From: Parascedosporium putredinis
Lineage: Eukaryota; Ascomycota; Sordariomycetes; Microascales; Microascaceae
Reading direction: 5' to 3'
DNA: 64,000 nt
Assembly (NCBI GenBank): GCA_949357655.1
Contig: CASHTG010000001.1
Coordinates: 372,001 to 436,000, forward strand
Position 1 is the stretch's first letter. Each line of letters opens with the position of its first letter. Below are positions 24,434-36,083 of this stretch, in pieces. The notes under the pieces are model-generated. The model was not told where the DNA came from and made no database searches. It saw only the letters and a program-made list of their open reading frames with translations. The position numbers were made by a program, and so were the translations under genes.

Positions 24434-27400
24434 ATGATGACCGGAGCAAGGGCCGGCTCGGAGCCGATCCCAGCAAGTGGAGAATTTGTCGACCCCACCC
24501 CAGCGGCTCCAGCTCCGGCGAGCGCCCCAGCCACGGAACGCGATCACAACGAGGAGTCGCAGAGGCCACACGAGAATGGAGAAGCCGCGGAGATTCCTTC
24601 AAAAACTCAATTTGTGCAGGTTGATGGTTCCGTCGGTGGGACCGGATACGACGAGACCTCGGTAGAGTATGTTGCCTTGCCGTCTTCGCCAGCGCGTGGG
24701 TTCCTATACACCAGGGAAAGGGGGAGCAGGTGTCGCAAAAGGAGAGAAAGAAAGTCAAGAAGAGGAAAGTCGAATCGAAACTAACAAGTGAGCCTCTACA
24801 GCGTCATAACCGTGCCATGTCCTGGCGCTGATCCACTAGAAACCTGGTCCCGCGATGCTTTGGTGGAGAATTATTTTGGTGCCCCCTCGATGAGGAGTTC
24901 TCAGCGTAACTCCGATATGCGCGATAGCCAGAGGAGTGGCCGGACGAGAGCTAGCGCCAACACAGCAAGGACGGGCCCTACAGCTTCACCGAGCTGGGTG
25001 AGGCTTGGCGTGAGAAAGGAAGCCCCTCGTGCGCGAGTGCTGATGTACGGACACCGCGAGCTTAGCGAAGGGACAACGTTGAGCCGGCTGGCGGATGATC
25101 TATTACAGCAGGTGCTGGACCTACGACTTATGAATGTTAGTAACAAAAAAACATTTTCCCTACCAGCTACTTAACCATGGGTCGAGTTTTCGGTTGCTAA
25201 CCCGAGCATAAACATGTCTGCGGGATGTGCAGGCCTCTTCGAGACCTATCTTCTTCATTTGTCATAGTCTAGGAGGCTTAGTTGTCAAGATGGCCCTGGC
25301 CAAGGCTAGGAGAAATCCATTATATGAGGGGATTGCGGATGATTGTTATGGGGTTGCTTTCTTTGGTATGGAAACTTGTCCATTATCCACTTCCAAATTC
25401 TTCGCACTGATTAACACGATGTTAGCCACTCCACATCGCGGATCTAACTATCTGAGTATGCCGGACATCTCATCCAGCATCCAGAGCCTCCTTCACTTAT
25501 CACAGCCTCTTCCCAGATCCATAACCAATGAACTCCGCGTTGGTCACACTTTGCTTCTCCATATTGATGAGGAATTTCGCGTCTTGGCGAGTGACCTTCA
25601 GGTGTGGACATTTTACGAGACGATCGAGTCTCGAATCTCTGGCCAGGCCGAGTCTCGTCCCGGCGAAGTCTACTTTACCACTTCCATCACCTCTGTCAAG
25701 TCCGCCATCCTCGGAATACGCCAGGAGACTATTTACCCGCTGCAGAGCGATCATGCCAACTGTGCGTCGTTTGGCAAAAACAATGCCCAAACGATGAAGC
25801 TGTTCCTTAAGGCCCTGGCAAAATGCATCACAAGCGCGGACGAAAATAGCGGGGGCAAAAATCACACGCCTATGAATCTAGAGCAAAAGGTCCCTATTGA
25901 GGTGCATGGCTTCTACGAGGATCCCGTTGCCGTCACCAACATAGAGACGCTGACGACGATCCGGGCCTGGTCCACCAGGGTAGCGCTCAAAGACTTTTTC
26001 GACAAGGGTCCGGTGGAGTGTATAAATGACCGTCTTAATGAAGTGAATGACGGCCCTACCGACGAGCAGTACATGGCAGCGCGTCGACGCACCACCAGAC
26101 TGCAGGAAAGGGATTTGCCCTCTCCTCCCGCTCTCGAGCTTGGCGAGAATTTGCTTGGGATCGGTGAAACCCTCCATGATGGGCGAAGTGCAAACTCGGA
26201 GACTGCACTACTATCTAAGCCATCCCCCATGTCCGAAACTAGTCCTATAGGCAGCCCGAATCTTGCTGCGGCGAATGGTGATGAACGTGGCAGGTCAGAG
26301 CAGATCCCCGAACCCGAGGCGGTACGAAGCCGGTCAACTAGTGGAACGCGCACTTCGCGCGCAAAAGGGGTCGATATCGAGTCCCCTAGGTCTAGGAGGA
26401 GGGTGGCGCTCACACGGAGGTTTACAGACCAGTTTAATGCCAAGTGGACCGGGCCGCTGGAGAGGACCTTCTTCCAAGGGTCCCCATTTGGCCCTAGCCC
26501 TTTGATTCCGGCCACCGATCCTCTGATTCCCGTCTTTGCAAAGCCGGACGAGAAGAACAGACGGTTCATCTGGACACACTTGCCGTTCACTAACCCGGCG
26601 TGGGTAAAGGTGAGTAACTCAACTGTCATTTGTATTTCCATGCTCGGTGTGCCGTAACTGACCACCTGGGTTGCAGAAAGTGTTTGAGACCCTGCAGGTT
26701 AAGGAAGGAAAGGACTTTACGGAGTTGTTTAATCACGGCCAATGGTACTCGAAGCATACCCGAGGACGGCATTCTCAGCACTACGCTTTCTTTGTTCGAC
26801 CAGCCTGCAATCTGATTCCACCAGCCCCAAGTAAGTCTGACAAGTCCCTTCTGTTTGCTTCATATTAGTTGGTTTTCTATGTTCTCTACAATGCTTTCTA
26901 ACGCTCGCTACCCAACAGTGTCACCCCTCTCGAACAGAAGCTCTTTAGTGGCCATGAACGAGCCAATAGTCTACCTTTTCCTCCCATTCCTTCATTTTGA
27001 CTCTTACAAGAATCTTGTGCGCCGCAGAAATCTGATCAGGCGTCGTCTCCGCCAAGGGAGAGCCAGACCGGTTCCTCAAAGCGTTGCCCGACTCGACTCC
27101 ACGGAGCTCCAGGTCATATGGGAATTCTTAGGTTACGACCCGCCTGTCAACTGTAGACGGACACTAGATCAGTATGGATACCCTTCGCTCCATGACACTC
27201 GGCCACGGGACGACGACCAAATGCTTTACAAAATGACCAAGGAACGCATATCGCTCTCGGAGCTTGTGGGGCCAGACACGTATGAGAATCCGAATGAAGT
27301 CAAGGACTCTAAGTCAACACGGGGATCGCGAAGGGAAACAAGCTCCCTTCATGCTACTACATTGGAGGACGATTGTGAGAGCAGTGACGAGGAGCTGTCC

Positions 27401-28919
27401 GCAGAGGTGGAGGCAGATGTGCTGAACGGAAACGTGCTTATGGTGGACCAGCTGTGGATGTGGGTTATAGGACCAAGTAAGTTGCTCGAGAACCCTCGTC
27501 GTATCAACGTAATCCTGCCCATCGCTACCCGGCCGATAGCTGACAAGAAACTCTTGCCTAACAGACTCCCTCGTAACATTCTTTTCTCGGCGCGAAAGCG
27601 ACCCTGCGGAGGGCCCACTTTATCAACAGGCAGATCTCCGTGATAGCATCTTCAACGATGTGAACTCGGACGTCACCCGGCAGTGTGAGTCCGCTCTCGA
27701 TATGGCTGCGCTTATTGCCCTCCACGCTGTAACCGTGCTCCTTGACCGGGCCTCTCACCCCGATCTTGAAGTGTTTCGAATCTTTGAGGAGGCGATCAGT
27801 ATATTGGTATGTAGAGTCGAACCATTCTTTGCCCAAGAGTCAAGCCTCCTGCCCTTCACTTTCTAAGTTCGCGTTCAATGCTAATTCCCACACTTGTAGA
27901 CGGAAAAGATGACATCATCCTTGAAGGACTTTAGGACACAGGGTCTCCGCGATAAGTCTCTTGATGAAGAGCCAGTTGAGAACAAACCGCGCTCGATACG
28001 CGCCCGACATCAAGAAGAGGGCGAGCGCGTTTTGCACGAGAACAGAGACTCTACATCGGCACTCTTGGAGCTTCGCGATATTGAAGACGAGTTGTCCACC
28101 TTGTACTCCCTCTTCGACAAGCAAGAGAAGATGATTGGGGCGATGCGGAACGTTTACCGCCGTATCGACGCCCCCGCGACGGGCGTGTCATTCTTGACCG
28201 AGGCTCTCGGCAGGCTCTCCGAGTACAAGCAGCGGACGGCGGAGATGATCAAACGGGTGCGGGCTACACGCGATGATTACGATAAGCTCCTGCAAATGGT
28301 GCAGCGGCAGGCTCAGGTCGACGAGGTCCGGCTCCAACGCCTACAGACAGATGTGGCCAGCGCGCAGAGCCGCAGCGTCATGATCTTCACCGTCTTCACC
28401 GTCATCTTCCTCCCGCTCAGCTTCTTCACCTCGCTCTTTGGCATGAATACACAAGAATGGGGCGGCGAGAACTTCCCCAGCCTATCGACGATTGGGTTCA
28501 TCGCCATCCCTTCGTCCGCATTCCTCATCGCCTTTGCTCTTGTGACGGCCTGGAGCACGCGCATGCGGCGCTTCTTCGTTTTTGTCGGCGAATGTGGCGC
28601 TGTTGTCCGGGCTCGCGTGGTCGAGGTGCTCGACACGAGCCTCTTGCTGGCGCCCTTCCGCCGCTGGGAGGATGCGCGCCGCAAGGCGATGCGGGAGGAG
28701 GCGGCCCGTAAGAAGAAGAAGGCGGCCGCAGCGATCAAGGAGCGGCGCAGGCTAGCCAAGGAGCTTAGCGCGGACTCGCAAGACTTTTGGGAAAGGCACC
28801 GGCTAGAGAGGGAGCACGCGTACAGGATTCCCGTAGCGAACCGTAAAAGCGTGACCAAGGAGAGGGCGCTGGCCAGGGCCAAGGCGGAGAGGAAGGGGAG
28901 GGTCAAGAAGGAGGAGTAG
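24434..28919 (+). CDS. serine hydrolase (SERAC1/LipA-like) fused to CorA-like transporter domain
   Basis: Predicted membrane protein of 1,285 residues. Eight exons: 24434-24666, 24802-25135, 25233-25365, 25426-26609, 26677-26830, 26919-27476, 27565-27806, 27900-28919; all join in frame with no breaks. The N-terminal alpha/beta-hydrolase region has CPGADPLETW, the nucleophile elbow FICHSLGGLVVKMAL (Ser near residue 201) and FFATPHRGS (His near 237), as in SERAC1/DUF676-type lipid hydrolases. A long middle region of unknown fold is followed by a coiled-coil helix and a CorA-type end: two membrane segments near 1106-1127 and 1144-1163, with the signature GMN at 1127-1129 closing the first. A Lys/Arg-rich tail follows. 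Known of the families: CorA channels move Mg2+, and SERAC1-type hydrolases act on lipids. Substrate and location here are unknown. Confidence 0.88.
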
Positions 28920-29435
28920 CAGTCGAGCCAGCGTAAATGAGGCTTCATGAACCGGCTGTGACAAACACATATGAGACAAGCGAAGCTGTCTGGCACAAAT
29001 CTCAATAACCGATGTACGGTGAGCAAGAAGGGGTTTGACGCTAAAGCCTGCGCAGTTTCATTCTGAGATTAGGTCGGACCGCGCGGTCAAAGAGACCCAC
29101 GACCGTGTGTTTGATAGATTTAACCCATGTACGCCCCTCCTCGCTGATAATGCCCGTTTGAACAAAGATAATTGATACACGATATGATGAAAACAAAAAA
29201 GAAACGAGAAAAATTGTAGAAAAGAAGATAAACAGGGCATCCCCATGTGCCCATTGATGCCAATGCCTAATGCGTATCCGCGTGGTTTTTGTCTCTCGTG
29301 CGGTGGAAAAAAATAGAGCGTCATGAGAAGGAAGGGAAGGGAGAAGCCATTGATGCCATTTCTCCAGAACCTTGCCCGCCTCGCTTGGGAGTGAAAGAAA
29401 GAATGGTAGAGTGTGAGAAGTGAATCCTTTGTTCC
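28920..29435. other. intergenic, convergent 3' ends
   Basis: About 515 bp between the stops of the convergent hydrolase-CorA and TAF11 genes. No gene seen. Confidence 0.6.
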
Positions 29436-30505
29436 TCACTTGAAGATCTTACGCGAGTTCCTCGTAGAGTACCGCTCCGCGCCCGTGTTCTGCTGGTTAT
29501 GCCAGAGGCCGAGCTGGCCGACATGGCCGCCCTCGCCGGCAGCCTTGTAGCGGCGCAGGGCTTCCTGAAGGTGTTCGGGGCGGAGGGGAGCGCCAGTCGT
29601 CGCGGGGCATGGTGCGCGGGGAGGAAGGTCGCCGCTCTCGTCGTTGGAGGGGCGGGGTAGGCAGCTCACCCTGTGGTTCGCTGTTGGCCTCCATCCACTC
29701 CTCCTGGACCTGGCGGGCGATTTCGATGATGTCGCCAATGTAGATCTTGGCGATGAGCTTGGTGACGAGGACGGCGTTTTGGGGGACGGATTGGGACACG
29801 GTGGCGTTGATGATCTGAATGACCCGTTAGAATTAAAGGTAACGAGAAAGAAAGAAAAAGTACAAGTGCGTAGAGATGGGAAAAGAGGGTGGAGGGGCTT
29901 ACACGTCGGACACCAGCCTCTGGAATTCTGGTTAGACGCCATGCCTCGAAGCGGGCGTACTGGTTCTTGTCGAGGGCCTGGGAGAGCAGGGCCCTCAAGC
30001 GCGTCTCCTCTTTACGCTGCTCCTCGGACGTGACTGAGTCTTGCAGGTGCATGTCGTTGGCGTCCTCATCCACTTCTTCCTCCTTATCCTCGCCAGCCGC
30101 CGCCGCCGCACCACCCTTGCCGCCCACAAGACTCGGAGTGGCCTCCTTAGAGGAGGCAGCATCGGCAGCGGCAGCATCCTTCTTCTTGCGGCCGCGCTTC
30201 TTCTTGGGGGTCCGGCCACGCCGCTGACGACGCTCCCGCTAATTATACTAACATTGTCTACCGACGGAGAGCGGCGCTGGGAGCGGGCGTCGTCGTCAAA
30301 TGACTCTGGGGGAAGCTGGTCTGGCGAAGGGGGTGAGCGGAGGGAAGGGAGGATACAGAGAGGTTCGAGGCCTTGCGACGCTTGAGGGTTGGCGTGTTGG
30401 GCATATCACCCGCTGTGCGCTTCTTGGGCCGGGGATCGAGGGGCTCTGGTACGGCGGGGACGTCGCGGTGGGGGAGTGCGACATATAATTTGGCGGGGAC
30501 GCCAT
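29436..30505 (-). CDS. TAF11: TFIID subunit TAF11
   Basis: Histone-fold subunit of the RNA polymerase II factor TFIID that pairs with TAF13. Leftward, exons 30505-29903 and 29814-29436 with an 88-bp intron, about 328 residues. Visible: start MASPPNYMSHSPTATSPPY, a basic disordered N-terminus (PKKKRGRKKKD), an acidic patch (EEEVDEDAND), then the histone fold: RALLSQALDKNQYARFEAWR, IPEAGVRR at the intron, SQSVPQNAVLVTKLIAK and IYIGDIIEIARQVQEEW. The tail LRPEHLQEALRRYK is typical of fungal TAF11. Breaks on the plus strand: G30431-30434, G30308-30312 and G30206-30210 (one base short each), and the paired tracts 29649-29657 (two short or one extra). Each fix joins conserved text. Divergent from the GTP cyclohydrolase gene. 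Confidence 0.9.
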
Positions 30506-31928
30506 CGCGACGGAGTTGGTCGTGTTCTCGTTTGTGGAAAGGGGGTTCGAGAGGGTGAAGGGTCGGTCGTTTCGCGCGTTCGTTCACGACGATCGGTTGA
30601 TAGCGCGAGGAAGGAGTCTGGTCCACCTTGGCACGGCGCGGACGATATGACGAGGGGCGGCGGGGACGAGACCTCAAGGAGCCGTCAGGGATGCGATACG
30701 ATACGGCGGAGATAGCCTAGCACGAATAAATGCTCAAGATCTCTCCTCCTTGATGGACAAAACTCATTAATCATGCCTCGACTGGCAGGCTGAGAACTGA
30801 AGGCCGCCGCTGTCGAGTTCCAGGGCGGCCAAGAGCTGTATCACGTGATGGATGAGCAGTGGACGATTAGGTAATGGTTTATGCTTGGAAGGCCATTTAA
30901 CGTCTCCGTACCCCTGCTCTTTCCTGAGGAATGACGCGCTTCTGGTGGTCTTGGCGACACAACTGGTGTCCTTTGACGTCAGCTGCGCGATAAGATAAGA
31001 AAAAAATTCAGAGTGGAGGGATAAAGAGGAAGGAAAGAAAAAAAAACGAGAGAACGAAAGATGGAGTTGAAAAGACGGAATGACTCGAAAGTATCGAGTA
31101 CATCCGACACAAGCCGCTGTCAGTGTTCAAAAGTTTACCTCGATTTCAGTGACAGACAGATCTACCACTTCCTGGCAAAGAGTCTATGAACATTCTTCGA
31201 AAAGGCCAATAGGAAAAAAGTCGAAGCAATTCCGACACGAGACTAGCATTGATACCATACAAGCCATACACGGGAAGAAGGGTGCTGAATGGAAAGAAGC
31301 GATTCCGGTCATTTCTCACAATAACACTCTTTCCCACCACCCGTTCCCATTCTCCAAGAATGATATCCCCGAGGCATATCGCCAGCGCTTCTCGCGATTT
31401 GATTTGAATCAGAGGAATAGACTAGGACAAAATCCCACCTGTAATAAGACGGACGGAGAGGATCTAAACGATTATTTTTCAATCCTTAGGAGTGTCGTTT
31501 CCCCCTCTTGCTTACTCTCTGTCCCCTCGTGTTATCTTGCTCCTTTCCGTTGAAGAGTCCGGTTGTCCCACCTCTGCGTCTCAACGTCCCCACCGCCTCT
31601 TGAATAACGCTACTGCTCTCCAAGTCAAAGTCGCAGTACCCCTCCAAACCAAAAAGGACCCTGGACCTGACTATCTTTTGGCTCCGATATAACCCCGCCG
31701 AACCTCCTTCTACAAAGTATCACTACCTTGCCTCTCCTTCCCGCTCTCTCCCACGTCGTTTTTTTCTTCCTCCCCTTCCTTTTCCCAACATTCTCCACGA
31801 CAGGCATTGGGACAGTGCCGGACGTTCCCTTCTTTCCCTTTTCCCAATCCTCCGAAAGGGATTGACCTGAACCAATCTCTTGGGAACACGCCACCCTTCC
31901 CCCTCCACAGCCCTGCTCCAATTCAACC
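30506..31928. promoter_or_regulatory. divergent intergenic region TAF11 / FOL2
   Basis: About 1.4 kb between two divergent start codons. A 157-codon open frame at 31080-31553 shows no family resemblance and lies in the leader of the cyclohydrolase gene, so I leave it out. Promoters of both genes must lie here. Confidence 0.5.
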
Positions 31929-33098
31929 ATGGCGCCATCCGAGATTGCGATCGAGCCTGTCAGCGGCGCCGTTACGCCCAACGCTCCCAGTACCCGGCCC
32001 TCGAGCGACGTGGAAGACACCACCAGCAACGGTGGCGGTAGCGCCAACGGCGACAAGAGCAAGAAGCGCAAGAGGAGAAAGGGAAGCAGGAGGTCCAAGG
32101 CCGCCGCTACCAACGGTGAGGCGAAACAGGGAGGAAGCAAGATAACGAGGCCGCCGACGAAGAGGGAGACGAGGAGGCCGCTGCGCTCGCTGCTGCCGCC
32201 AAGAGGCCCAAGATTGACCTCAATGACAAGACCAAGAGCTTGGTACCGATAGGTTCGTCAGCCGTCTTCTCCTCCTCCAAACGGAGTTAGGGGGAATCTC
32301 TAGGATTGTCTTGCGTTCAAGCGCTAACCTTTACTTTCTTCACAGGAAGTAAGAAGGTAGAAATCCCAGCCGGCGCCGATGCGGAGCGCTTCGAAAGATG
32401 TGCGGCGCTGTGCGCACCATCCTCGAGTGCATCGGCGAGGATGCCAACCGCCCCGGCCTACTAGACTCGCCGGCGCGGTACGCCAAGGCCCTCCTTTTCC
32501 TTACCAAGGGCTACCAACAGACCCCTCGCGAGATCATGAACAACGCCATCTGGGACGACGAGGGCCACAACCACCACGGCATGGTCATTGTGCGGGACAT
32601 TGAGGTTTTTAGTCTCTGCGAGCACCATCTTGTTCCCTTCACTGGCAAGGTACGTTATCTCTTCACACAAAGGAGAACAGAAGTGCATGGAAGAGAGTTG
32701 TGACGAGAAAGAAGCGAGAGAGAATCAACCCATGGTCAACAGAGTTGGGCGGTGTGCTAACACTACCCCCTTTCCTCTAATCATAGATGCACATTGGTTA
32801 CATCCCCACCACCCGAGTCGTCGGACTATCGAAGCTCGCTCGCATCGCCGAAGTTTACGCCCGCCGCCTCCAGATCCAGGAGCGCCTCACTAAGGAAGTT
32901 GCCAACGCCATCATGGACGTCCTCAAGCCCCAGGGCGTTGCCGTCGTCATGGAGGCCAAGCACTTTTGCATGGTCATGCGCGGCGTCGAGAAGACCTCGG
33001 CCACCACCATCACCAGCTCCGTCCTCGGCTGCTTCGAGCGGAGCACCAAGACCAGGAACGAGTTCCTCAGCCTCCTCAGGCTCGAAAAGTCCATCTAG
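31929..33098 (+). CDS. FOL2: GTP cyclohydrolase I
   Basis: Converts GTP to 7,8-dihydroneopterin triphosphate, the first step of folate and pterin synthesis; cytosolic. Exons: 31929-32252, 32346-32649, 32787-33098, about 313 residues. The N-terminal hundred residues are a low-complexity charged extension usual in fungi. The catalytic core shows GEDANRPGLLDSPARYAKAL, the zinc-binding SLCEHHLVPFTGK (Cys and His ligands), HIGYIPTTRVVGLSKLARI, EVANAIMDVLKPQGVAVV and the second Cys region EAKHFCMVMRGVEK. Two breaks: the G run 32129-32131 and the A run 32394-32396, each one base short. The second fix gives RFEKMCGAVRTIL at the start of the core. Confidence 0.95.
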
Positions 33099-34023
33099 CG
33101 GACTCGAGCAGCTGCGCATACATTGGCGGAACTAGAGACTTGTGTCTCCCCGTCTTGGTCTCCATCTAAATGATTGGGCTGGCCTCGTTTTCCATTTTTC
33201 CCAGCCAAACTGTTTTCGACTCTGCCTCCACCTCTTACACCACTCATGAAATCGATATGGCCGCTTCTATACCCAAACCCCTCGAAAGAGAGTTGCGCTT
33301 TACTCCCTTCATGCCACCTCACCTCGTTACTCTCGCACGAACGGCAACTTTTTTCCTTTTCTTCGTTTGCGGCGGGTCAACCCCCTTGCGTTTTCTCTCA
33401 ACATTTGCAGGCGTCTCACTCTCCCATTCCTTTTCCCCCAGTTTTCACCTCATCGCGATACTGGTACTTGCGATTTTTCTCCCCGTATTCAACACATAAT
33501 GGGGGTAGTAGGAAGATGGGCGAAGCCCCCCCGGTCATACACCCTATACACGCATAGCGCGCGCGTGCGTGGGCGCATACACGAAGATGTTGGATCTCTC
33601 GTGAACTCGTATATACTGGAAGAGGGAGGCAGGGGAATGGTGGGATCCAGAACCGCCCTTTTCTCCCCTCCTTATTTTCTCCAGCAGCTACACCCGAACC
33701 CAGAGGCGTCGATCATGTTTTCTTTCGGAGTTACAATCTGTTTCATACTCTTTTTCGTTTTATTTCGTTTCTTTTCTCCACCACCGTCCTTGGTTCATCG
33801 TCCAAGTGCGAAGTTGATAGAGGTTTCCACGGTTCTTTCTAGATTTTATCTCAGGCTAGGGGCTCAACGCCCCGTTTCTTCTCTTTTCTCTCTTCTCCGG
33901 GTTTCAACATTGTCCCCGCTCAAAAGAAAGAAAAAACATTCATCGGGACAGGCAAATAAGATATCGGCGTTTTCTTTTTCTTTCCCCTCCTCGGATCTCT
34001 TCCCACCGTTGATCAATATCTCT

Positions 34024-34059
<36 letters not shown>

Positions 34060-34579
34060 ATACAATGTATCTATCTGTATCTGTGTATAGGTCCTTGGGC
34101 TTCGCTGATGCCTCCACCAACGTGCTTACCCTTAACTCCGGTTTCAAGAACTCTGCACCACTGTGTGAAGGCCTGGCTTATGGAATTTATTGTTTTATTC
34201 TTCGGGATGCGCTCTGGCTCTCCCATAGCTATTGATATGTATGCACACCCATACCATTTGATTCTCCTGGCATGCCACTTCAACATAATCGTGATGCAAA
34301 ACTCTCCCTTCCAAAGCCCACCACAGACGAACCCCTGAATCTGAAAGGCTTGATATCTAATGGGTTTGAGAGGAAAGGGAAGAGGGAAAAGAAGAAGAGA
34401 AGAAGAAAGGGCAAAAATGGGTGTTAAAAAAAAAAGGAAACGAAAATCTTCAAAATAAGTCTCCGTCATGATCCCGAAATAAAACCGCACCTAGGAGGAA
34501 ATCATACCACAAAACGCAACGCTCGCATTAACACAATCAAGACCCAACTTGCTCTTAGCATTATCTTTCACCGGATCGT
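33099..34579. other. intergenic, convergent 3' ends of FOL2 and GH76 gene
   Basis: No supported gene. A 323-codon open frame spanning 33367-34338 is low-complexity Phe/Ser/Leu text from pyrimidine-rich DNA and includes a GT repeat, so it is not called. Confidence 0.6.
34026..34058 (+). repeat. (GT)n microsatellite
   Basis: Uninterrupted GT dinucleotide tract of about 16 units, in the 3' intergenic space downstream of FOL2. Likely length-polymorphic. Confidence 0.95.
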
Positions 34580-36083
34580 TTAGTCCATTATCATGAACAC
34601 CGCGCTGACTACAACGCCCAAGCATATCGCCAACGTTACAAACGCCGCGGCAACGCGGTCTCTCGTCTCGATGGGCGCAAAGTCATACTTGCTCTTCTCC
34701 GGCGCGCCCGCATTTGCGTCGCTTTGCGAAGTGCCGCCAGAGCCTAGTGTGACGGGTGCTGCGGAAGCGCCGCCCTGTGTGTACATGACGGCGGCGAGGG
34801 CATTCATCTGTTCTCCCACGCCCGAGAAGCCGTCAAAGGTCCGTCGGGACCAGTCTTGGCCGCAGGCTGTATCGGCGTGGCCCTTAAAATCTGGGTTGAG
34901 GGGTCCATCGCACGCAAGGGCGGCAGCCTCACCGCTAGCTCGGAGAAGGGGTCGGATAATGTCAATCGTGTGTGGGGCGAGATGCGTGGTAGCAGACATC
35001 CAGCGGAGCAGGTAGCCCTTGAAAGAGCGCTGATCAATGTTGCAAACCTTGAAGGGCTCGCACGCCTGCTCGAAGGCGACGCTGTCCTTGAAGAAGATCT
35101 CAACGGTGGTGGCTAGAAGCCCGTCAAGGCGTTGTTTCCAGACATCGCTTCCGGTAAGGTTGTACATGACGGCGGCGCCGTGGAGGTGGATACCGGCGTT
35201 GTAGCTCCACAGGAACTCCGTCTTCTCGACACAGTTGTCTTCGACGTGGCCACCGTCCTCTACGGTGAACTGGGGGTGATGAAGCCCACCTCGGTTTCCC
35301 AATCGTACACCTTTTCGGCCCATTCGGCGTACGTGGAGTTTCCAGTGTAGCGGGCGAGGCGGGCCGCAAGGTTGAAGAAACAACCGTTGGAGATGGCGTT
35401 CTTGTAATTGAAACCCTTGTTAATGGGGAGATTTGCCATCTCAGGCCGCCGTTGCACTCCTGGGGCTCCCAGCGCGAGACGTAGAGGTTAAAGACGGCTT
35501 GGACAAGAGGGACGTATTGCGGCTGGTCGGCGGGGGTTAGGAAAGTTGTTCTCGGCGGCAGCCATCACGGACATGGCCCAAAAGCCTTGGTCGTCGTTTC
35601 CCTCGGTATGCGTCTGGTTTTTCGGCATGAGATCGCGGAGATCGCCCGATTGGTGTACTATCGCTTGAACCGTTTGGTTAACGTAACTCTCGTCCCCGGT
35701 GATGTGCCAGTAGTCCACAAGATGCCCGAACATGGCACCCGCCTCCCACCCTATTGCGCGTTAGATCGAATAACTTGAATCTCTTGAACGGGAAGAGAAA
35801 TGGGGAAACGTACAGAAATATGGGTCAGGAAGATTTCCGGGAACATCTCCGGTATAGTTGCCGGTATAAGACCTCATGAGGCCAAAGGCGATAGTGGACG
35901 CAGCATCAAACACATCGCCTAACATGTAATCAGTTTAGTCATGCCTGCGCAACAGGACAACGGCCTAGCCAGACATCCCACAAGAAGTTACGCACCTTGA
36001 TTGTCAAAGTTGACTTCGAGAGCCGTTGCCGTATGAAGCAAGACGCCAGCGAGAGTGCTGGCGAATGAAGCTATCCTAACCAT
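34580..36083 (-). CDS. DCW1: GH76 GPI-anchored mannan endo-1,6-alpha-mannosidase (Dfg5/Dcw1 type)
   Basis: Cell-surface enzyme thought to cross-link GPI proteins to the fungal wall. Leftward, exons 36083-35996, 35918-35814 and 35750-34580, about 455 residues. Signal peptide MVRIASFASTLAGVLLHTATA, then the GH76 core: WWEAGAMFGHLVDYW, the catalytic Asp pair in GNDDQGFWAMSVMAAAE, and FNYKNAISNGCFFNLAARL. Several N-glycosylation sequons occur. A Ser/Gly-rich stretch and a final hydrophobic helix (AFVTLAICLGVVVSAVF) predict a GPI anchor. Breaks on the plus strand: G35532-35536 (two short or one extra), G35425-35428 and G35273-35277 (one short each). The joins give PADQPQYVPLVQAVF, GGLRWQISPINKGFNY and VGFITPQFTVEDGGH. 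Family members Dfg5 and Dcw1 are hard to separate by eye, so the symbol is tentative. Confidence 0.92.

Noticed and set aside
31080..31553. 157-codon open frame (+) upstream of FOL2
   Set aside because: Reads in DNA that should be leader and promoter of FOL2; composition is not protein-like and nothing is recognised.
33367..34338. 323-codon open frame (+) after FOL2
   Set aside because: Phe/Ser/Leu/Pro text from pyrimidine-rich 3' DNA, including a Cys-Val run made by the GT repeat.
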